DNA of 36,925 nt, from the NCBI RefSeq assembly GCF_002093745.1, contig NZ_MTSB01000030.1, positions 1 through 36,925 of the forward strand. The letters are read 5' to 3'. The position numbers and the translations under genes were made by a program. This DNA comes from Pseudomonas graminis. GTDB lineage: Bacteria; Pseudomonadota; Gammaproteobacteria; Pseudomonadales; Pseudomonadaceae. The notes beneath the pieces were generated by a model. The model saw nothing but the letters and a program-made list of their open reading frames with translations. It was not told the DNA's origin and searched no databases. Positions 6,652 through 15,593 of this stretch are shown in pieces. The stretch's first letter is position 1. Every line of letters begins with the position of its first letter.

Positions 6652-8148
6652 ATGGCTATCAGCTTTAACAACATTCCATCCGATGTCCGCGTCCCGCTGT
6701 TTTATGCGGAAATGGACAACTCCGCCGCCAACAGCGCGTCGGCCAGCATGCGTCGCCTGATCGTTGCTCAGGTCAATGACGATGTGTCCGGCCCCGAGCT
6801 CGGCTCGCTGGTACTGGTGCCCAGCGTTGCGCTGGCAAAAAACATCGGCGGTCAGGGTTCCATGCTGGCCTCCATGTACGAAACCTGGCGCAAGGCCGAC
6901 CCGACCGGTGAAGTCTGGTGCCTGCCGCTGCTCAACACCGAAGGCGTCAAAGCCGGTGCAACCGTTACCTTCACTGGCGCTGCGACCGAGCCTGGTCTGC
7001 TGAACCTGTATGTCGGCGGCGCACGGGTGCAGGCGACTGTGGTCAACGGTGCGACCGCTGCTCAAGCGGCAACCGCGCTGTCGGTGAAGATCAATGCCAC
7101 GCCGGACCTGCCGATTATCGCGTCTGTCGATGCCGGTGTGTTGACCCTTTCCTGCAAATGGAGCGGGGCGAGCGGCAACGACATTCATCTGGAATTCAAC
7201 CGTCTGGGTAAAACCAACGGCGAAGTCATTCCTGCTGGCCTGACGGCAGCCGTGACCGCCATGACCGGCGGCGTGGGTACGCCCGATCAGCTCAAGGCGC
7301 TGGCTGCGCTGGGCGATGAACCGTTCGAGTTTCTTTGCATGCCGTGGACTGACACCAGCACCCTGGATGCCTGGAAAGCGGCGATGGACGACAGCACCGG
7401 TCGCTGGAGCTGGGCGCGTCAACTGTATGGCCATGTGTACAGCGCCAAGCGCGGTACGGTCGGTACGCTGGTTGCGGCAGGCCAACTGCGCAACGATCAG
7501 CACATCACCATTCAGGGCGTGGAAACCGGCGTTCCGCAACCGGTCTGGCTGCAGGCCGCTGCACTGGCTGCGCGCACCGCCGTGTTCATTTCTGCCGACG
7601 CCAGCCGTCCGACCCAGAGCGGCACCATGCCAGGTCTGGACCCGGCGCCAGCCAGTCAGCGTTTCACCCTGACCGAGCGTGAATCGCTGCTGCGTTATGG
7701 CATCGCCACGGCGTACTACGAAGGCGGTTATGTGCGTATTCAGCGCTCGATCACCACCTATCAGAAGAACGCTTACGGTCAGGCTGACAACTCGTACCTG
7801 GACAGTGAAACCATGCACCAGTCGGCGTTCATCATTCGTCGCCTGCAAGGCATCATCACCAGCAAATACGGTCGCTACAAACTGGCCAGCGATGGCACGC
7901 GCTTCGGTGCCGGTCAGCCGATCATCACGCCGAGCACCATTCGTGGCGAGTTGATTGCGCAGTACGCCCGTCTCGAAGAAGAAGGCCATGTGGAGAACGC
8001 CGAAGTGTTCGCCCAGCACCTGATCGTCGAGCGTGACGGCAACGATCCGAGCCGTGTGAACGTGATGTTCCCGCCTGATTACATCAACGGTCTGCGCGTG
8101 TTCGCGCTGCTCAACCAGTTCCGCTTGCAGTACGACGAAGCGGCGTAA
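6652..8148 (+). CDS. Contractile tail sheath protein (Mu gpL-like)
   Basis: A 498-residue tail sheath subunit, near the usual size of Mu gpL (495). It has the N-terminal ISFNNIPSDVRVPLFYAEMDNS pattern, the variable middle domain (about 100-210), and the conserved C-terminal ERDGNDPSRVNVMFPPDYINGLRVFALLNQFRLQY that forms the interlocking arms. The sheath contracts to drive the tube through the target envelope. AGAGGAA precedes the ATG. A terminator-like hairpin follows immediately, which may adjust the ratio of sheath to downstream proteins. Confidence 0.92.
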   Translation: MAISFNNIPSDVRVPLFYAEMDNSAANSASASMRRLIVAQVNDDVSGPELGSLVLVPSVALAKNIGGQGSMLASMYETWRKADPTGEVWCLPLLNTEGVKAGATVTFTGAATEPGLLNLYVGGARVQATVVNGATAAQAATALSVKINATPDLPIIASVDAGVLTLSCKWSGASGNDIHLEFNRLGKTNGEVIPAGLTAAVTAMTGGVGTPDQLKALAALGDEPFEFLCMPWTDTSTLDAWKAAMDDSTGRWSWARQLYGHVYSAKRGTVGTLVAAGQLRNDQHITIQGVETGVPQPVWLQAAALAARTAVFISADASRPTQSGTMPGLDPAPASQRFTLTERESLLRYGIATAYYEGGYVRIQRSITTYQKNAYGQADNSYLDSETMHQSAFIIRRLQGIITSKYGRYKLASDGTRFGAGQPIITPSTIRGELIAQYARLEEEGHVENAEVFAQHLIVERDGNDPSRVNVMFPPDYINGLRVFALLNQFRLQYDEAA

Positions 8149-8166
8149 GCCTCACCAATCCTTTTC

Positions 8167-8190
8167 AAGCCCGCCTCGTGCGGGTTTTTT
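8167..8190 (+). terminator. Intrinsic terminator between sheath and tube genes
   Basis: CCCGC (8170-8174), loop CTCGT, GCGGG (8180-8184), extended by A-T and G-T pairs into a run of six T (8185-8190). It sits inside the tail operon, implying partial read-through or antitermination. Confidence 0.7.
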
Positions 8191-8209
8191 CATTCTGGAG
8201 ATAAACAAC

Positions 8210-8557
8210 ATGGGTCAGAAAGTTGCGGGCACCTGCTACATCAAAGTGGATGGCACCCAGTTGACCATCATTGGCGGCGGCGAAGCCCCTCTGATGAACG
8301 TCAAGCGCGATACGGTCGTGCCGGGCTACTACAAGGAAGTCGACAAGGCCGCCTGGTTGAAATTTCAGGCGCTGCACACCGCGGATCTGCCGCTCAAGCT
8401 GCTCACCACCGGTGTGGACATGACCATCACCTGTGAATTCAGCAACGGCAAGACTTACGTCCTGTCCGGCGCCTATCTGGTCGATGAGCCGATCAGCAAA
8501 GCGGACGACGGCACCATCGAACTGAAATTCGATGGCAGTCAGGGGAGCTGGCAATGA
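8210..8557 (+). CDS. Tail tube protein (Mu gpM-like)
   Basis: A 115-residue tail tube subunit. The start GQKVAGTCYIKVDGTQLTIIG and the end YLVDEPISKADDGTIELKFDG match the Mu-type tube family (Tail_tube, PF10618); the length equals Mu gpM (118). It builds the rigid inner tube inside the sheath. TGGAG lies before the ATG. The stop overlaps the next start (ATGA at 8554). Confidence 0.9.
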   Translation: MGQKVAGTCYIKVDGTQLTIIGGGEAPLMNVKRDTVVPGYYKEVDKAAWLKFQALHTADLPLKLLTTGVDMTITCEFSNGKTYVLSGAYLVDEPISKADDGTIELKFDGSQGSWQ

Positions 8558-8850
8558 GTGAAGTCATCGACCTGGTCAGCCCGATCGAAGCGCACGGGGA
8601 AACCCTTTCGCAGGTGACGTTCCGACGCCCTACAGCGCAGGAAGCGCGAGCCATCAAGGCCTTGCCGTACAAGATCGACAAGAACGAAGACGTGTCGCTG
8701 GATCTGGACGTTGCGGCGAAGTACATCGCCGTTTGCGCCGGTATCCCGCCCTCGTCGGTCAATCAGATGGATCTGTGCGACATCAACACGTTGAGCTGGA
8801 AGGTTGCGAGTTTTTTCATGGCAGCGGCATCAGCAACCTTGAAGGACTGA
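8554..8850 (+). CDS. Tail assembly chaperone, short form (Mu gp41-like)
   Basis: A 98-residue protein of the Mu gp41 family (Phage_TAC_7): IDLVSPIEAHGETLSQVTFRRPTAQEARAIKAL is characteristic. It corresponds to lambda gpG, which coats the tape measure during tail assembly. Near its end lies a T TTT TTC heptamer (8811-8817), the site for a -1 frameshift that gives the long form. Start overlaps the tube gene by four bases. Confidence 0.85.
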   Translation: MSEVIDLVSPIEAHGETLSQVTFRRPTAQEARAIKALPYKIDKNEDVSLDLDVAAKYIAVCAGIPPSSVNQMDLCDINTLSWKVASFFMAAASATLKD

Positions 8851-8981
8851 TCGCCGTCGTCTACGACCTCGCGTACTTCTGGAAGACCGATCCCGAACTG
8901 ATGATGTCCAGGGAGCTGGACGTCATCACCGAATCGATCTTGCAGGCGCAACGCATCAACCAGATCCTGCAGGGGGAGTGA
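8554..8981 (+). CDS. Tail assembly chaperone, -1 frameshift long form
   Basis: A -1 shift at T TTT TTC (8811-8817, codons AGT-TTT-TTC re-read as TTT-TTT) fuses 88 residues of the gp41-like protein to 54 residues of the overlapping frame, ending at 8981 (about 142 residues). The extension (SNLEGLIAVVYDLAYFWKT...ILQAQRINQILQ) looks like a gpT-type helical domain and has no good start of its own: the frame is open in the overlap, and its first ATGs lie deep inside. Frameshifted tail chaperones are general in tailed phages; for Mu a -2 shift has been proposed. Heptamer and frame logic are seen directly; use in vivo is inference. Confidence 0.75.
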
Positions 8982-11125
8982 TGGCAGACACTATCAGAAC
9001 GCTGATTACCGGCGTCGACCAGCTGTCTCCAACGCTGGCAACTATCCGCAACAACGTCAAAGGCCTCGAGACCAGTCTTGGGGCCGTAGAGGTTGGCAAG
9101 GTGATCACGGACAACGCTTTGGCGAAGCCCTTGATTGCCGGGGTAAAGGCAGCGATCGGTTTTGAGACCAGCATGGCCGGCGTAAAACGGTCAGTCACCT
9201 TTGAAACACCGCAGCAGTTTCAGCAGATGGGGTCCGACATTCTGGACCTCAGTGAACGGCTGCCGGAAAGCGCCAATGGTATTGCGGCGATTGTTGCCGC
9301 CGGTGCCAAGGCCAATGTCCCGCGTGAAGAACTGACCGGGTTTGCCAGCGACGCCGTGAAAATGGGGGTCGCCTTCGATCAGACGGCGGCTGAGTCGGGC
9401 GACATGATGGCCTCGTGGCGATCTTCGTTCCAGATGACCCAACCGCAAGTGACGGCGCTGTCCGAGAAGATCAACGTGCTCGGCGGCAACAATCTGGAAA
9501 AGAAAATCGCCACCATGATTACTGCAATGGGCCCGCTCGGGCCGGTTGCGGGCCTGGCGTCCGGGCAACTGGCGGCGATGGGGGCCACCTTGGCCAGCGT
9601 CGACGTACCGGCCGATGTGGCCGCCAGTGGCATGAAGCGATTCATGCAGTCGTTGACCGAAGGCGGTGCGGCGAAAGCCGGCGCGTTCGAGGCGTTGCAA
9701 CTCGACGTCAATCAACTGACCCAAGGCATGCAGAGCGACCCGTCCGGGACTATTGAAAAAGTCCTGACGGCGGTCTCCAGTGTTGACCCTGGCAAACAAT
9801 CAGATGTCATCACCCAGCTGTTCGGCGCCGAATCGCTGGGGGCGATTACACCGCTGCTGGCCAACCTTGATGTGCTCAGGTCCAACCTGGCCAAGGTCGG
9901 CGAGGGAGTGCAGAACAGCGGCACCATCGAGAAGGAATTCGCGGACAACTCTCAGACCACGGCCACGGCCATCAAGGAGATGACCAACCGTGTCGATCGT
10001 CTGGGCATCAATATTGGCAGCATGTTTCTGCCTGCGATGAACGAAGCAATGGCCGTGATCGGGCCGATGATTTCTCAGGTCGCTGCACTGGCGGCCGAAC
10101 ACCCTGGCGTGATCAAGGGGGTCGTGGGCGCTGCGATTGCTTTCGGCGTATTGCAAGTGGCGGTGATGACCGCGACGACCGCCATGCGCGTGCTGAGCAT
10201 GGTGATGGGCCTGTCACCGCTGGGCCTGATTGTGCGTGGCCTTGCGCTGGCGGCAGGTCTTCTGATTGCCAACTGGTCAACCGTTGCACCTTATTTTCAA
10301 GCGATCTGGGAAGCGATTCGCGGGCCGGTCATGGCGCTGTGGGACGTCTTCAAGACGGTATTTGCCTGGACGCCGATCGGCATGATCGTCGCGAACTGGC
10401 AGCCGTTGTCCGAGTTTTTTACGGCGCTCTGGGGCTTGATCAAAGCCTTGGCCAGCTCGTTTTTCGACGACCTGCAGGCGCTATCTGCAGGGTCGCCGCT
10501 GGACACTATCGTGGCCATCTGGCAGCCGGTGTCCGAGTACTTTTCCGGGTTGTGGGACGGTATCAAGACTGCGGCGCAGCCCTTTACCGAGGCGCTTGCA
10601 TCAATGTTCAGTTATTCGCCACTGGACCAGGTTATCGAGAAATGGCTTCCGGTCAAAACCTGGTTCGCGGATTTGTGGGCGGACATCAAACCGTTCATCG
10701 ACCCGATCATGAGGTGGTTTGGCGGCAGTGGGGATAAGTCCCTGCTGCAACGGGCGACGGAGAAGGTCAATCAGTTCGCGGAGGAACAGCGGGTACGCAA
10801 CGCCGGACCGGGCGGCGGGACCGGTGCGTTTCTGGCCGCAAATGCGGTCGAGAACAGTGGCTTGAAACAGCTAAGGCTCAATCAGGCGACCGGTGTGCCG
10901 CCAATCGGCCAGTTGCTTGGCGTGCCAAATGTGCCGGCCCCCGGCAGCCTGTTGTTGCAGCAGGGTGCTGGGGGGGCCGGTTCGCGATTTGAAGGCGAAC
11001 TCAATATTCACTTTGAAAACGCGCCACCGGGCATGCGTTCGGGCCGGATACAGACCAATCAGCCGGGTTTGACGATTTCGCCAAACGTCGGTTATCGAAC
11101 CCTCGGCGCAGGAGCCGGATCATGA
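8981..11125 (+). CDS. Tail tape measure protein
   Basis: A 714-residue tape measure protein that sets tail length. The N-terminus (IRTLITGVDQLSPTLATIRNNVKGLE) and the following TP901-type core (FETSMAGVKRSVTFETPQQFQQM, IAAIVAAGAKANV) fit the family. Two hydrophobic segments lie at about 365-430. From residue 431 to about 577 there are four copies of an exact 41-residue repeat, with key Trp at 432, 473, 514 and 555. ATG 8981 overlaps the chaperone stop; GTG 8978 is an alternative. It is the longest gene of the cluster, and its length fits a tail of R-pyocin size. Confidence 0.9.
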   Translation: MADTIRTLITGVDQLSPTLATIRNNVKGLETSLGAVEVGKVITDNALAKPLIAGVKAAIGFETSMAGVKRSVTFETPQQFQQMGSDILDLSERLPESANGIAAIVAAGAKANVPREELTGFASDAVKMGVAFDQTAAESGDMMASWRSSFQMTQPQVTALSEKINVLGGNNLEKKIATMITAMGPLGPVAGLASGQLAAMGATLASVDVPADVAASGMKRFMQSLTEGGAAKAGAFEALQLDVNQLTQGMQSDPSGTIEKVLTAVSSVDPGKQSDVITQLFGAESLGAITPLLANLDVLRSNLAKVGEGVQNSGTIEKEFADNSQTTATAIKEMTNRVDRLGINIGSMFLPAMNEAMAVIGPMISQVAALAAEHPGVIKGVVGAAIAFGVLQVAVMTATTAMRVLSMVMGLSPLGLIVRGLALAAGLLIANWSTVAPYFQAIWEAIRGPVMALWDVFKTVFAWTPIGMIVANWQPLSEFFTALWGLIKALASSFFDDLQALSAGSPLDTIVAIWQPVSEYFSGLWDGIKTAAQPFTEALASMFSYSPLDQVIEKWLPVKTWFADLWADIKPFIDPIMRWFGGSGDKSLLQRATEKVNQFAEEQRVRNAGPGGGTGAFLAANAVENSGLKQLRLNQATGVPPIGQLLGVPNVPAPGSLLLQQGAGGAGSRFEGELNIHFENAPPGMRSGRIQTNQPGLTISPNVGYRTLGAGAGS

Positions 11126-12546
11126 GTACATGGCGTGACAGCCTGCTGCCAGCGTCTTTTCGTGGTGTCGGTTTTTTCATTGAAAAAGCCGTCGTCCCGG
11201 TGGGGCGCAAAGGGCAGTTGCATGAGTTTCCACAACGCGACGAGCCGTATTTCGAGTCGCTGGGCAAGCAGTCGCAGGTTCACACGCTGACGGCCTTCAT
11301 TGTCGGTCGCGACTGTTTCGAACAACGGGACAAGCTGCTTCAGGCGCTGGAGCAGGAAGGTGCGGGCGAGCTGGTGCATCCGTGGCTGGGCCGCATGCAC
11401 GTACAGGTTGGACAGTGCAGTGTCACGCACAACCTGAGTGAAGGCGGGCTGGTCCGCTTGGACCTGGTGTTTTATCCGGCCAACCCGCTCAAGTTTCCGG
11501 TGTCGACGCTCAACACCCGGCGGCAATTGCTGGGCGCGTCCGAGAGCCTGCTGGACTCGGCGCTTAGGCGTTACCGCTCGGTCATGGCCGTTGTGGATGC
11601 CGTGCGCATCAACGTTCAGGCCCTGCGCAGCGCGCTGTCCGGAGTATTTGCCACCCTTCAGCGGCAGTTTGCGCCATTTATGACGATCTATTCGGATGCC
11701 ACTGCGTTGGTGCATTCGCTGGTCAACGCGCCGCTGACAATCAGCACGCTGTTCTCCACCTTCTTCGCCAGTTTCGACGGTGACAGTCGCCGGGCACGAA
11801 GAGTGAACGGGACCAGCAGTATCGGCGGTGCCATTACCGGCACGGGCTCCAGCAGTTCGGTCGGCGGTGGTTCAGGGGGTGGCAGCTCCGGCAGCGGCTC
11901 CGCGAACGGCAGTGGCGGCACGTCCGCTAGCCAGGCATCCAGATCCTCCATCAACGGTGGGGCGTCCTCTGTTGAAACCGTCCATTACCGGTCGGTCATT
12001 TCCGAGGCCACCCAACAGGCGGAGGCAGTGTCCAGTATTAATCTGGTCAGCCAGGGCAGCGGGCTTGATACCGGCATGACGGCTCAGGCCACCGCCAATC
12101 TGGTTCAGGACGCGCTGCTGGTCAAAGTGGCGAGAATCGTGGCGAGCATGCCGGTTGCAACAACGGTTGCTCCGCTCACGGCAGTGCCCTCTCTGGATCA
12201 GCAGCGTGTGCAAGCGTTGCAGCGTGTGGATGTGCCGGTTGCCGACGATGTGATCGAACTGCGTGACACGCTGAATTCGGCCATCTGGGAAGCGTCGTTG
12301 AAAGCCGATCCCGAGCATTACCTGGCGCTGAACACCGTACGTCAGGCACTGGTCAGGCACCTCAATGCCGTGGCGGCATCTGGCGTGCGTCTGGTGGACA
12401 TGAAGGTGTCCGAACCGCTTCCTGCGCTGGTGCTGGCTTATCGGCGATTCGGCGATGCCAGCCGGGGGCAGGAAATCGTCCAGCGCAACCGGCTTGCCCA
12501 TCCAGGTTTTGTGCCGCCCGGTACGTTGAAGATCGCTCAGGAGTAA
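11122..12546 (+). CDS. Mu gpN-like DNA circulation / tail protein
   Basis: A 474-residue protein with an N-terminal DNA_circ_N domain (WRDSLLPASFRGVGFFIEKAVVPVGRKGQLHEFPQRDEPYFESLG...H), as in Mu gpN. In phages with contractile tails this protein belongs to the baseplate hub; the name reflects an older proposal. About residues 228-283 form a Gly/Ser-rich linker that is unusual for the family, separating the N-terminal and C-terminal domains. The start overlaps the tape measure stop (ATGA). Confidence 0.85.
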   Translation: MSTWRDSLLPASFRGVGFFIEKAVVPVGRKGQLHEFPQRDEPYFESLGKQSQVHTLTAFIVGRDCFEQRDKLLQALEQEGAGELVHPWLGRMHVQVGQCSVTHNLSEGGLVRLDLVFYPANPLKFPVSTLNTRRQLLGASESLLDSALRRYRSVMAVVDAVRINVQALRSALSGVFATLQRQFAPFMTIYSDATALVHSLVNAPLTISTLFSTFFASFDGDSRRARRVNGTSSIGGAITGTGSSSSVGGGSGGGSSGSGSANGSGGTSASQASRSSINGGASSVETVHYRSVISEATQQAEAVSSINLVSQGSGLDTGMTAQATANLVQDALLVKVARIVASMPVATTVAPLTAVPSLDQQRVQALQRVDVPVADDVIELRDTLNSAIWEASLKADPEHYLALNTVRQALVRHLNAVAASGVRLVDMKVSEPLPALVLAYRRFGDASRGQEIVQRNRLAHPGFVPPGTLKIAQE

Positions 12547-12549
12547 CCC

Positions 12550-13659
12550 ATGAACGACCCTAATGTTGTCACCCTGACGGTTGGCGATCACGACTATGCC
12601 GGTTGGAAATCGGTGGAAATCTCTGCCGGGATCGAGCGTCAGGCACGCAGCTTTGACGTGAGCATTACCTGGCAGTGGCCTGGCACCGAAGTCTTGCATC
12701 CGATCATGCCCGGCGCAGCCTGCGAAGTGCGTATCGGCGGCGAGTTGATCCTGACGGGCTGGGTGTTCGCCGCGCCGATCAGCTATGACGGCAAGCAGGT
12801 CACACTGACGATTTCAGGTCGCTCGAAAACGGCTGACCTGATTGATTGCTCGGCGATCAACAAGCCCAGTCAATGGACGGGGGTGGGGGTGCTGACCATC
12901 GTCAAGGCGCTGGCTGCGCCCTACAAGTTGTCGGTGATCAGCGAAATACCGGAAACCTCGAAGATGGCGGATCACACCATCGAGCCTGCCGAAAGCGTGT
13001 TCAAGTCCATCGACCGGCTGTTGACGCTGTTCCGGATTTTTTCCACCGATGACGAGTTCGGCAATGTGGTGCTGGCCAGACCCGGGAGCCGGGGGCAGAC
13101 CGCAGATGCGCTCGAGCTCGGCAAGAACGTGATGAGCGCCAGCATCGTGAGAGATTTTTCCGGGCTTTTTTCCGAATACCGGGTCATTGGTCAGCAGACC
13201 GGTAATGACACGACGTTCGGCAAGGAAGCGTCGGAGGTTTCAGCGGTCGCCATCGATGACAGAAATAAAGAGCGCTTTCGCGTTTTGATCGTTCATGAGA
13301 ATGCCCCGATCACACCCAAGCTCGCCTTGAGTCGTGCCAACTGGGAGCGCGGTCAGCGGGCAGGCAAGGCGCTGCTCACCACCTACAAAGTCCAGGGCTG
13401 GCGGCAGTCCAACGGTGCGCTGTGGCGGCACAACACCATGGTGCAAGTCGTGGATCCGGTCATCGGTATGCGCAGGAACATGCTGATTTCAGCCGTGACC
13501 TACTCGCTGAGTGATCAAGGCACGATCACCACGCTGGTGGTCGGACCGCCCGAAGGTTTTCAGGCCGAGCCCGGTGACCCCAACAAGCGCAGCAAGGTGC
13601 AGGTCAACCAGGACGCTTATTCCTGGTTGCTGCCTATCGACGAGGAAACAACCGCATGA
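12550..13659 (+). CDS. Baseplate hub protein (Mu gpP/gp44-like)
   Basis: A 369-residue hub protein of the Mu gp44/P2 gpD class. The N-terminal VTLTVGDHDYAGWKSVEISAGIERQARSFDVSIT and the GGELILTGWVFAAPISYDGKQVTLTISGRSKTADLIDC segment are typical. The hub connects tube and baseplate and carries the spike below it. It begins three bases after the previous stop and overlaps the next gene by four bases, so translation is coupled. Confidence 0.88.
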   Translation: MNDPNVVTLTVGDHDYAGWKSVEISAGIERQARSFDVSITWQWPGTEVLHPIMPGAACEVRIGGELILTGWVFAAPISYDGKQVTLTISGRSKTADLIDCSAINKPSQWTGVGVLTIVKALAAPYKLSVISEIPETSKMADHTIEPAESVFKSIDRLLTLFRIFSTDDEFGNVVLARPGSRGQTADALELGKNVMSASIVRDFSGLFSEYRVIGQQTGNDTTFGKEASEVSAVAIDDRNKERFRVLIVHENAPITPKLALSRANWERGQRAGKALLTTYKVQGWRQSNGALWRHNTMVQVVDPVIGMRRNMLISAVTYSLSDQGTITTLVVGPPEGFQAEPGDPNKRSKVQVNQDAYSWLLPIDEETTA

Positions 13660-14168
13660 GCTTACTCAATCGCATGCTGGTGCGCGGCACGGTGGTGCTC
13701 GCCAAGGCCAGCAGCAAGATGCAGGCGCTGCAAATGCGCCTGACCGCCGGGGAGATCAAGGACGATATGGAGCACTTTGAGCCCTACGGGTTTACCAGTA
13801 ATCCGCTGGCCGGTGCAGAGGGCATTGCTGCCTTCATCGGTGGCGACCGGTCACACGGTCTGCTGCTGGTGGTGGCCGACCGACGCTATCGCCTCAAGGG
13901 GCTGGAGTCGGGCGAAGTGGCGATCTACACAGACGAGGGCGACAAGATTCACCTCAAGCGCGGCAAGGTCATCGACATTGAAACCGGCACGCTGAACATC
14001 AAGGCGGCCGTGGCGGTGAACTTCGACACCCCACAGATCACCCAGACCGGAAAGATCGTTTCCCAAGGCGACCAGGTGGCCGGCGGCATCAGCCAGATCA
14101 ACCATCTGCACGGCAACGTGCAGGGCGGTAACGGTCAGAGCGGGCCGCCCGTTGGAGGTGCCGGATGA
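13656..14168 (+). CDS. Baseplate spike protein (Mu gp45 / gpV-like)
   Basis: A 170-residue membrane-piercing spike. An OB-fold-like N-terminal half is followed by a repeated beta helix (IDIETGTLNIKAAVAVNFDTPQITQTGKIVSQG) and an apex with the metal-binding HxH (HLH, 150-152) then GGNGQSGPP. In the Mu and P2 spikes such apex histidines hold an iron ion. The spike makes first contact with the outer membrane as the tail contracts. Confidence 0.88.
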   Translation: MSLLNRMLVRGTVVLAKASSKMQALQMRLTAGEIKDDMEHFEPYGFTSNPLAGAEGIAAFIGGDRSHGLLLVVADRRYRLKGLESGEVAIYTDEGDKIHLKRGKVIDIETGTLNIKAAVAVNFDTPQITQTGKIVSQGDQVAGGISQINHLHGNVQGGNGQSGPPVGGAG

Positions 14169-14563
14169 TCATTGAAGGCTCTTTGCAGGCTTCGTTGCTG
14201 CGTTCGGTGGTCATCAGCCTGTTCACCTGGCGTCGCGCCGAAGCGGACGATCCGTTCGACGATGCCGAGCGCTATGGCTGGTGGGGCGATACCTATCCGA
14301 CGCAGGCCAACGACCGTATCGGTTCCAGGCTATGGCTGCTGCGCAGGGTTCGACTTACTGCACAGACCCAGCGCGACGCCGAGTTCTATGCGCGCGAAGC
14401 GCTCGCCTGGCTGATCGATGATGGCCAGGTCAAGAACATCAACATCCTTACCGAACAGGTTCAGAGCAATCGCCTGAACCTGGGCGTCGAGCTGGTCGTT
14501 TCCGACGGTCAGGTCGTGCGCTTCAACCCTTCAGAACAGTGGCAGGTGATTTATGCCGTTTGA
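14165..14563 (+). CDS. Baseplate wedge protein (Mu gp46-like)
   Basis: A 132-residue protein of the GP46 family (gpW/gp25 class), with the patterns SLFTWRRAEADDP, YGWWGDTYP, GSRLWLLRR and the late strand RLNLGVELVVSDGQVVRF. It forms the baseplate inner wedge ring with gp47. It overlaps neighbours on both sides (four bases upstream, 11 bases downstream). Confidence 0.88.
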   Translation: MIIEGSLQASLLRSVVISLFTWRRAEADDPFDDAERYGWWGDTYPTQANDRIGSRLWLLRRVRLTAQTQRDAEFYAREALAWLIDDGQVKNINILTEQVQSNRLNLGVELVVSDGQVVRFNPSEQWQVIYAV

Positions 14564-15593
14564 AACGCCTACGTTACCGGCGCTGATCAACCGAACCCAA
14601 GTCGACCTCGCCGATGAAGCGCTGCGTCAGTCCGACGCTCGGGTACTGTCGCGCGCCCACAGCGGTGCGGCCTACGGGCTGTACGGCTATCAGGACTGGA
14701 TCGCCGACCAGATTCTGCCGGACACCGCCGATGAGGAAACCCTGGAACGGCAAGCCATCCTGCGCTTGCGCCAGCCGCGCAAGGTCGCGCAGGCCGCGAG
14801 CGGTTCGGTGCGCTTTACGGCCGCTGCCGGTGCGGTGCTGGATGCGGACACCGTGCTGCAACTCAGCGACGGACGCATTTATCGGGTGACAAAAGGCGTC
14901 ACCACGGTCGCGGGCAATAACACGACGACCGTCGAGGCCGTGGATGCCGGCATTCTCGGTAACGCCGATGCCGGGAGGGTGATGACGGTCGTGCAGCCTG
15001 TCGAAGGTATCGACAGCACGTTCACCGTGATCGGGACTGGCCTGGTTGGCGGCATCGCTCAAGAAAGCATCGAGTCGCTGCGTGCCAGGGTGGTGCGCTC
15101 TTATCGGGTCATCCCGCATGGCGGCAATCAGGATGATTACGTGACCTGGGCGCTTGAAGTGCCAGGCGTGACGCGTGCCTGGTGCGTGCGTCGTTACCTG
15201 GGGCCGGGCACTGTTGCGGTGTTCTTCATGCGTGACGATGAAGTTGATCCGATCCCCGACGCCGAGCAACTGGCCGAGATGGCCGCCTACATTGACCCGC
15301 TTCGCCCCGTCACTGCCGATGTGTACGTGCTGGCGCCGGTGCAAAAGCCGGTGGTCTACACGATCAGGCTTACGCCTGATACCTCTGCCGTGCGCGCGGC
15401 GGTCGAGGCTCAGTTGCTGGACCTGCACAACCGCGAAGGCGGGCTGGGCGAAACCCTGTTGCTGACCCACATTGCCGAGGCCATCAGCCGCGCGACCGGC
15501 GAAACCGATCACGTGCTGGTTTCGCCGGTCGCCAACGTCACGGCAGCCGCCAATCAGTTGCTCACCTTCGGAGTCATATTATGGTCGTCATAA
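14553..15593 (+). CDS. Baseplate J protein (Mu gp47-like)
   Basis: A 346-residue baseplate wedge protein. Visible Baseplate_J features include the N-terminal TLPALINRTQVDL..., ERQAILRLRQPRKVAQAASGSVRF and GLVGGIAQESIESLRARVVRSYRVIPHGGNQDDYVTWALEVPGVTRAW. It forms the hexagonal wedge lattice together with gp46 and supports the fibre-bearing gp48. The start lies within the gp46 gene; the stop lies 13 bases inside the next gene. Confidence 0.9.
   Translation: MPFETPTLPALINRTQVDLADEALRQSDARVLSRAHSGAAYGLYGYQDWIADQILPDTADEETLERQAILRLRQPRKVAQAASGSVRFTAAAGAVLDADTVLQLSDGRIYRVTKGVTTVAGNNTTTVEAVDAGILGNADAGRVMTVVQPVEGIDSTFTVIGTGLVGGIAQESIESLRARVVRSYRVIPHGGNQDDYVTWALEVPGVTRAWCVRRYLGPGTVAVFFMRDDEVDPIPDAEQLAEMAAYIDPLRPVTADVYVLAPVQKPVVYTIRLTPDTSAVRAAVEAQLLDLHNREGGLGETLLLTHIAEAISRATGETDHVLVSPVANVTAAANQLLTFGVILWSS

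Noticed and set aside
6313..8019. 568-codon open frame on the minus strand opposite the sheath gene
   Set aside because: It lies fully antisense to a clear sheath gene, has no recognisable domain and is His/Arg/Gly rich, as expected for the reverse strand of a GC-rich gene.
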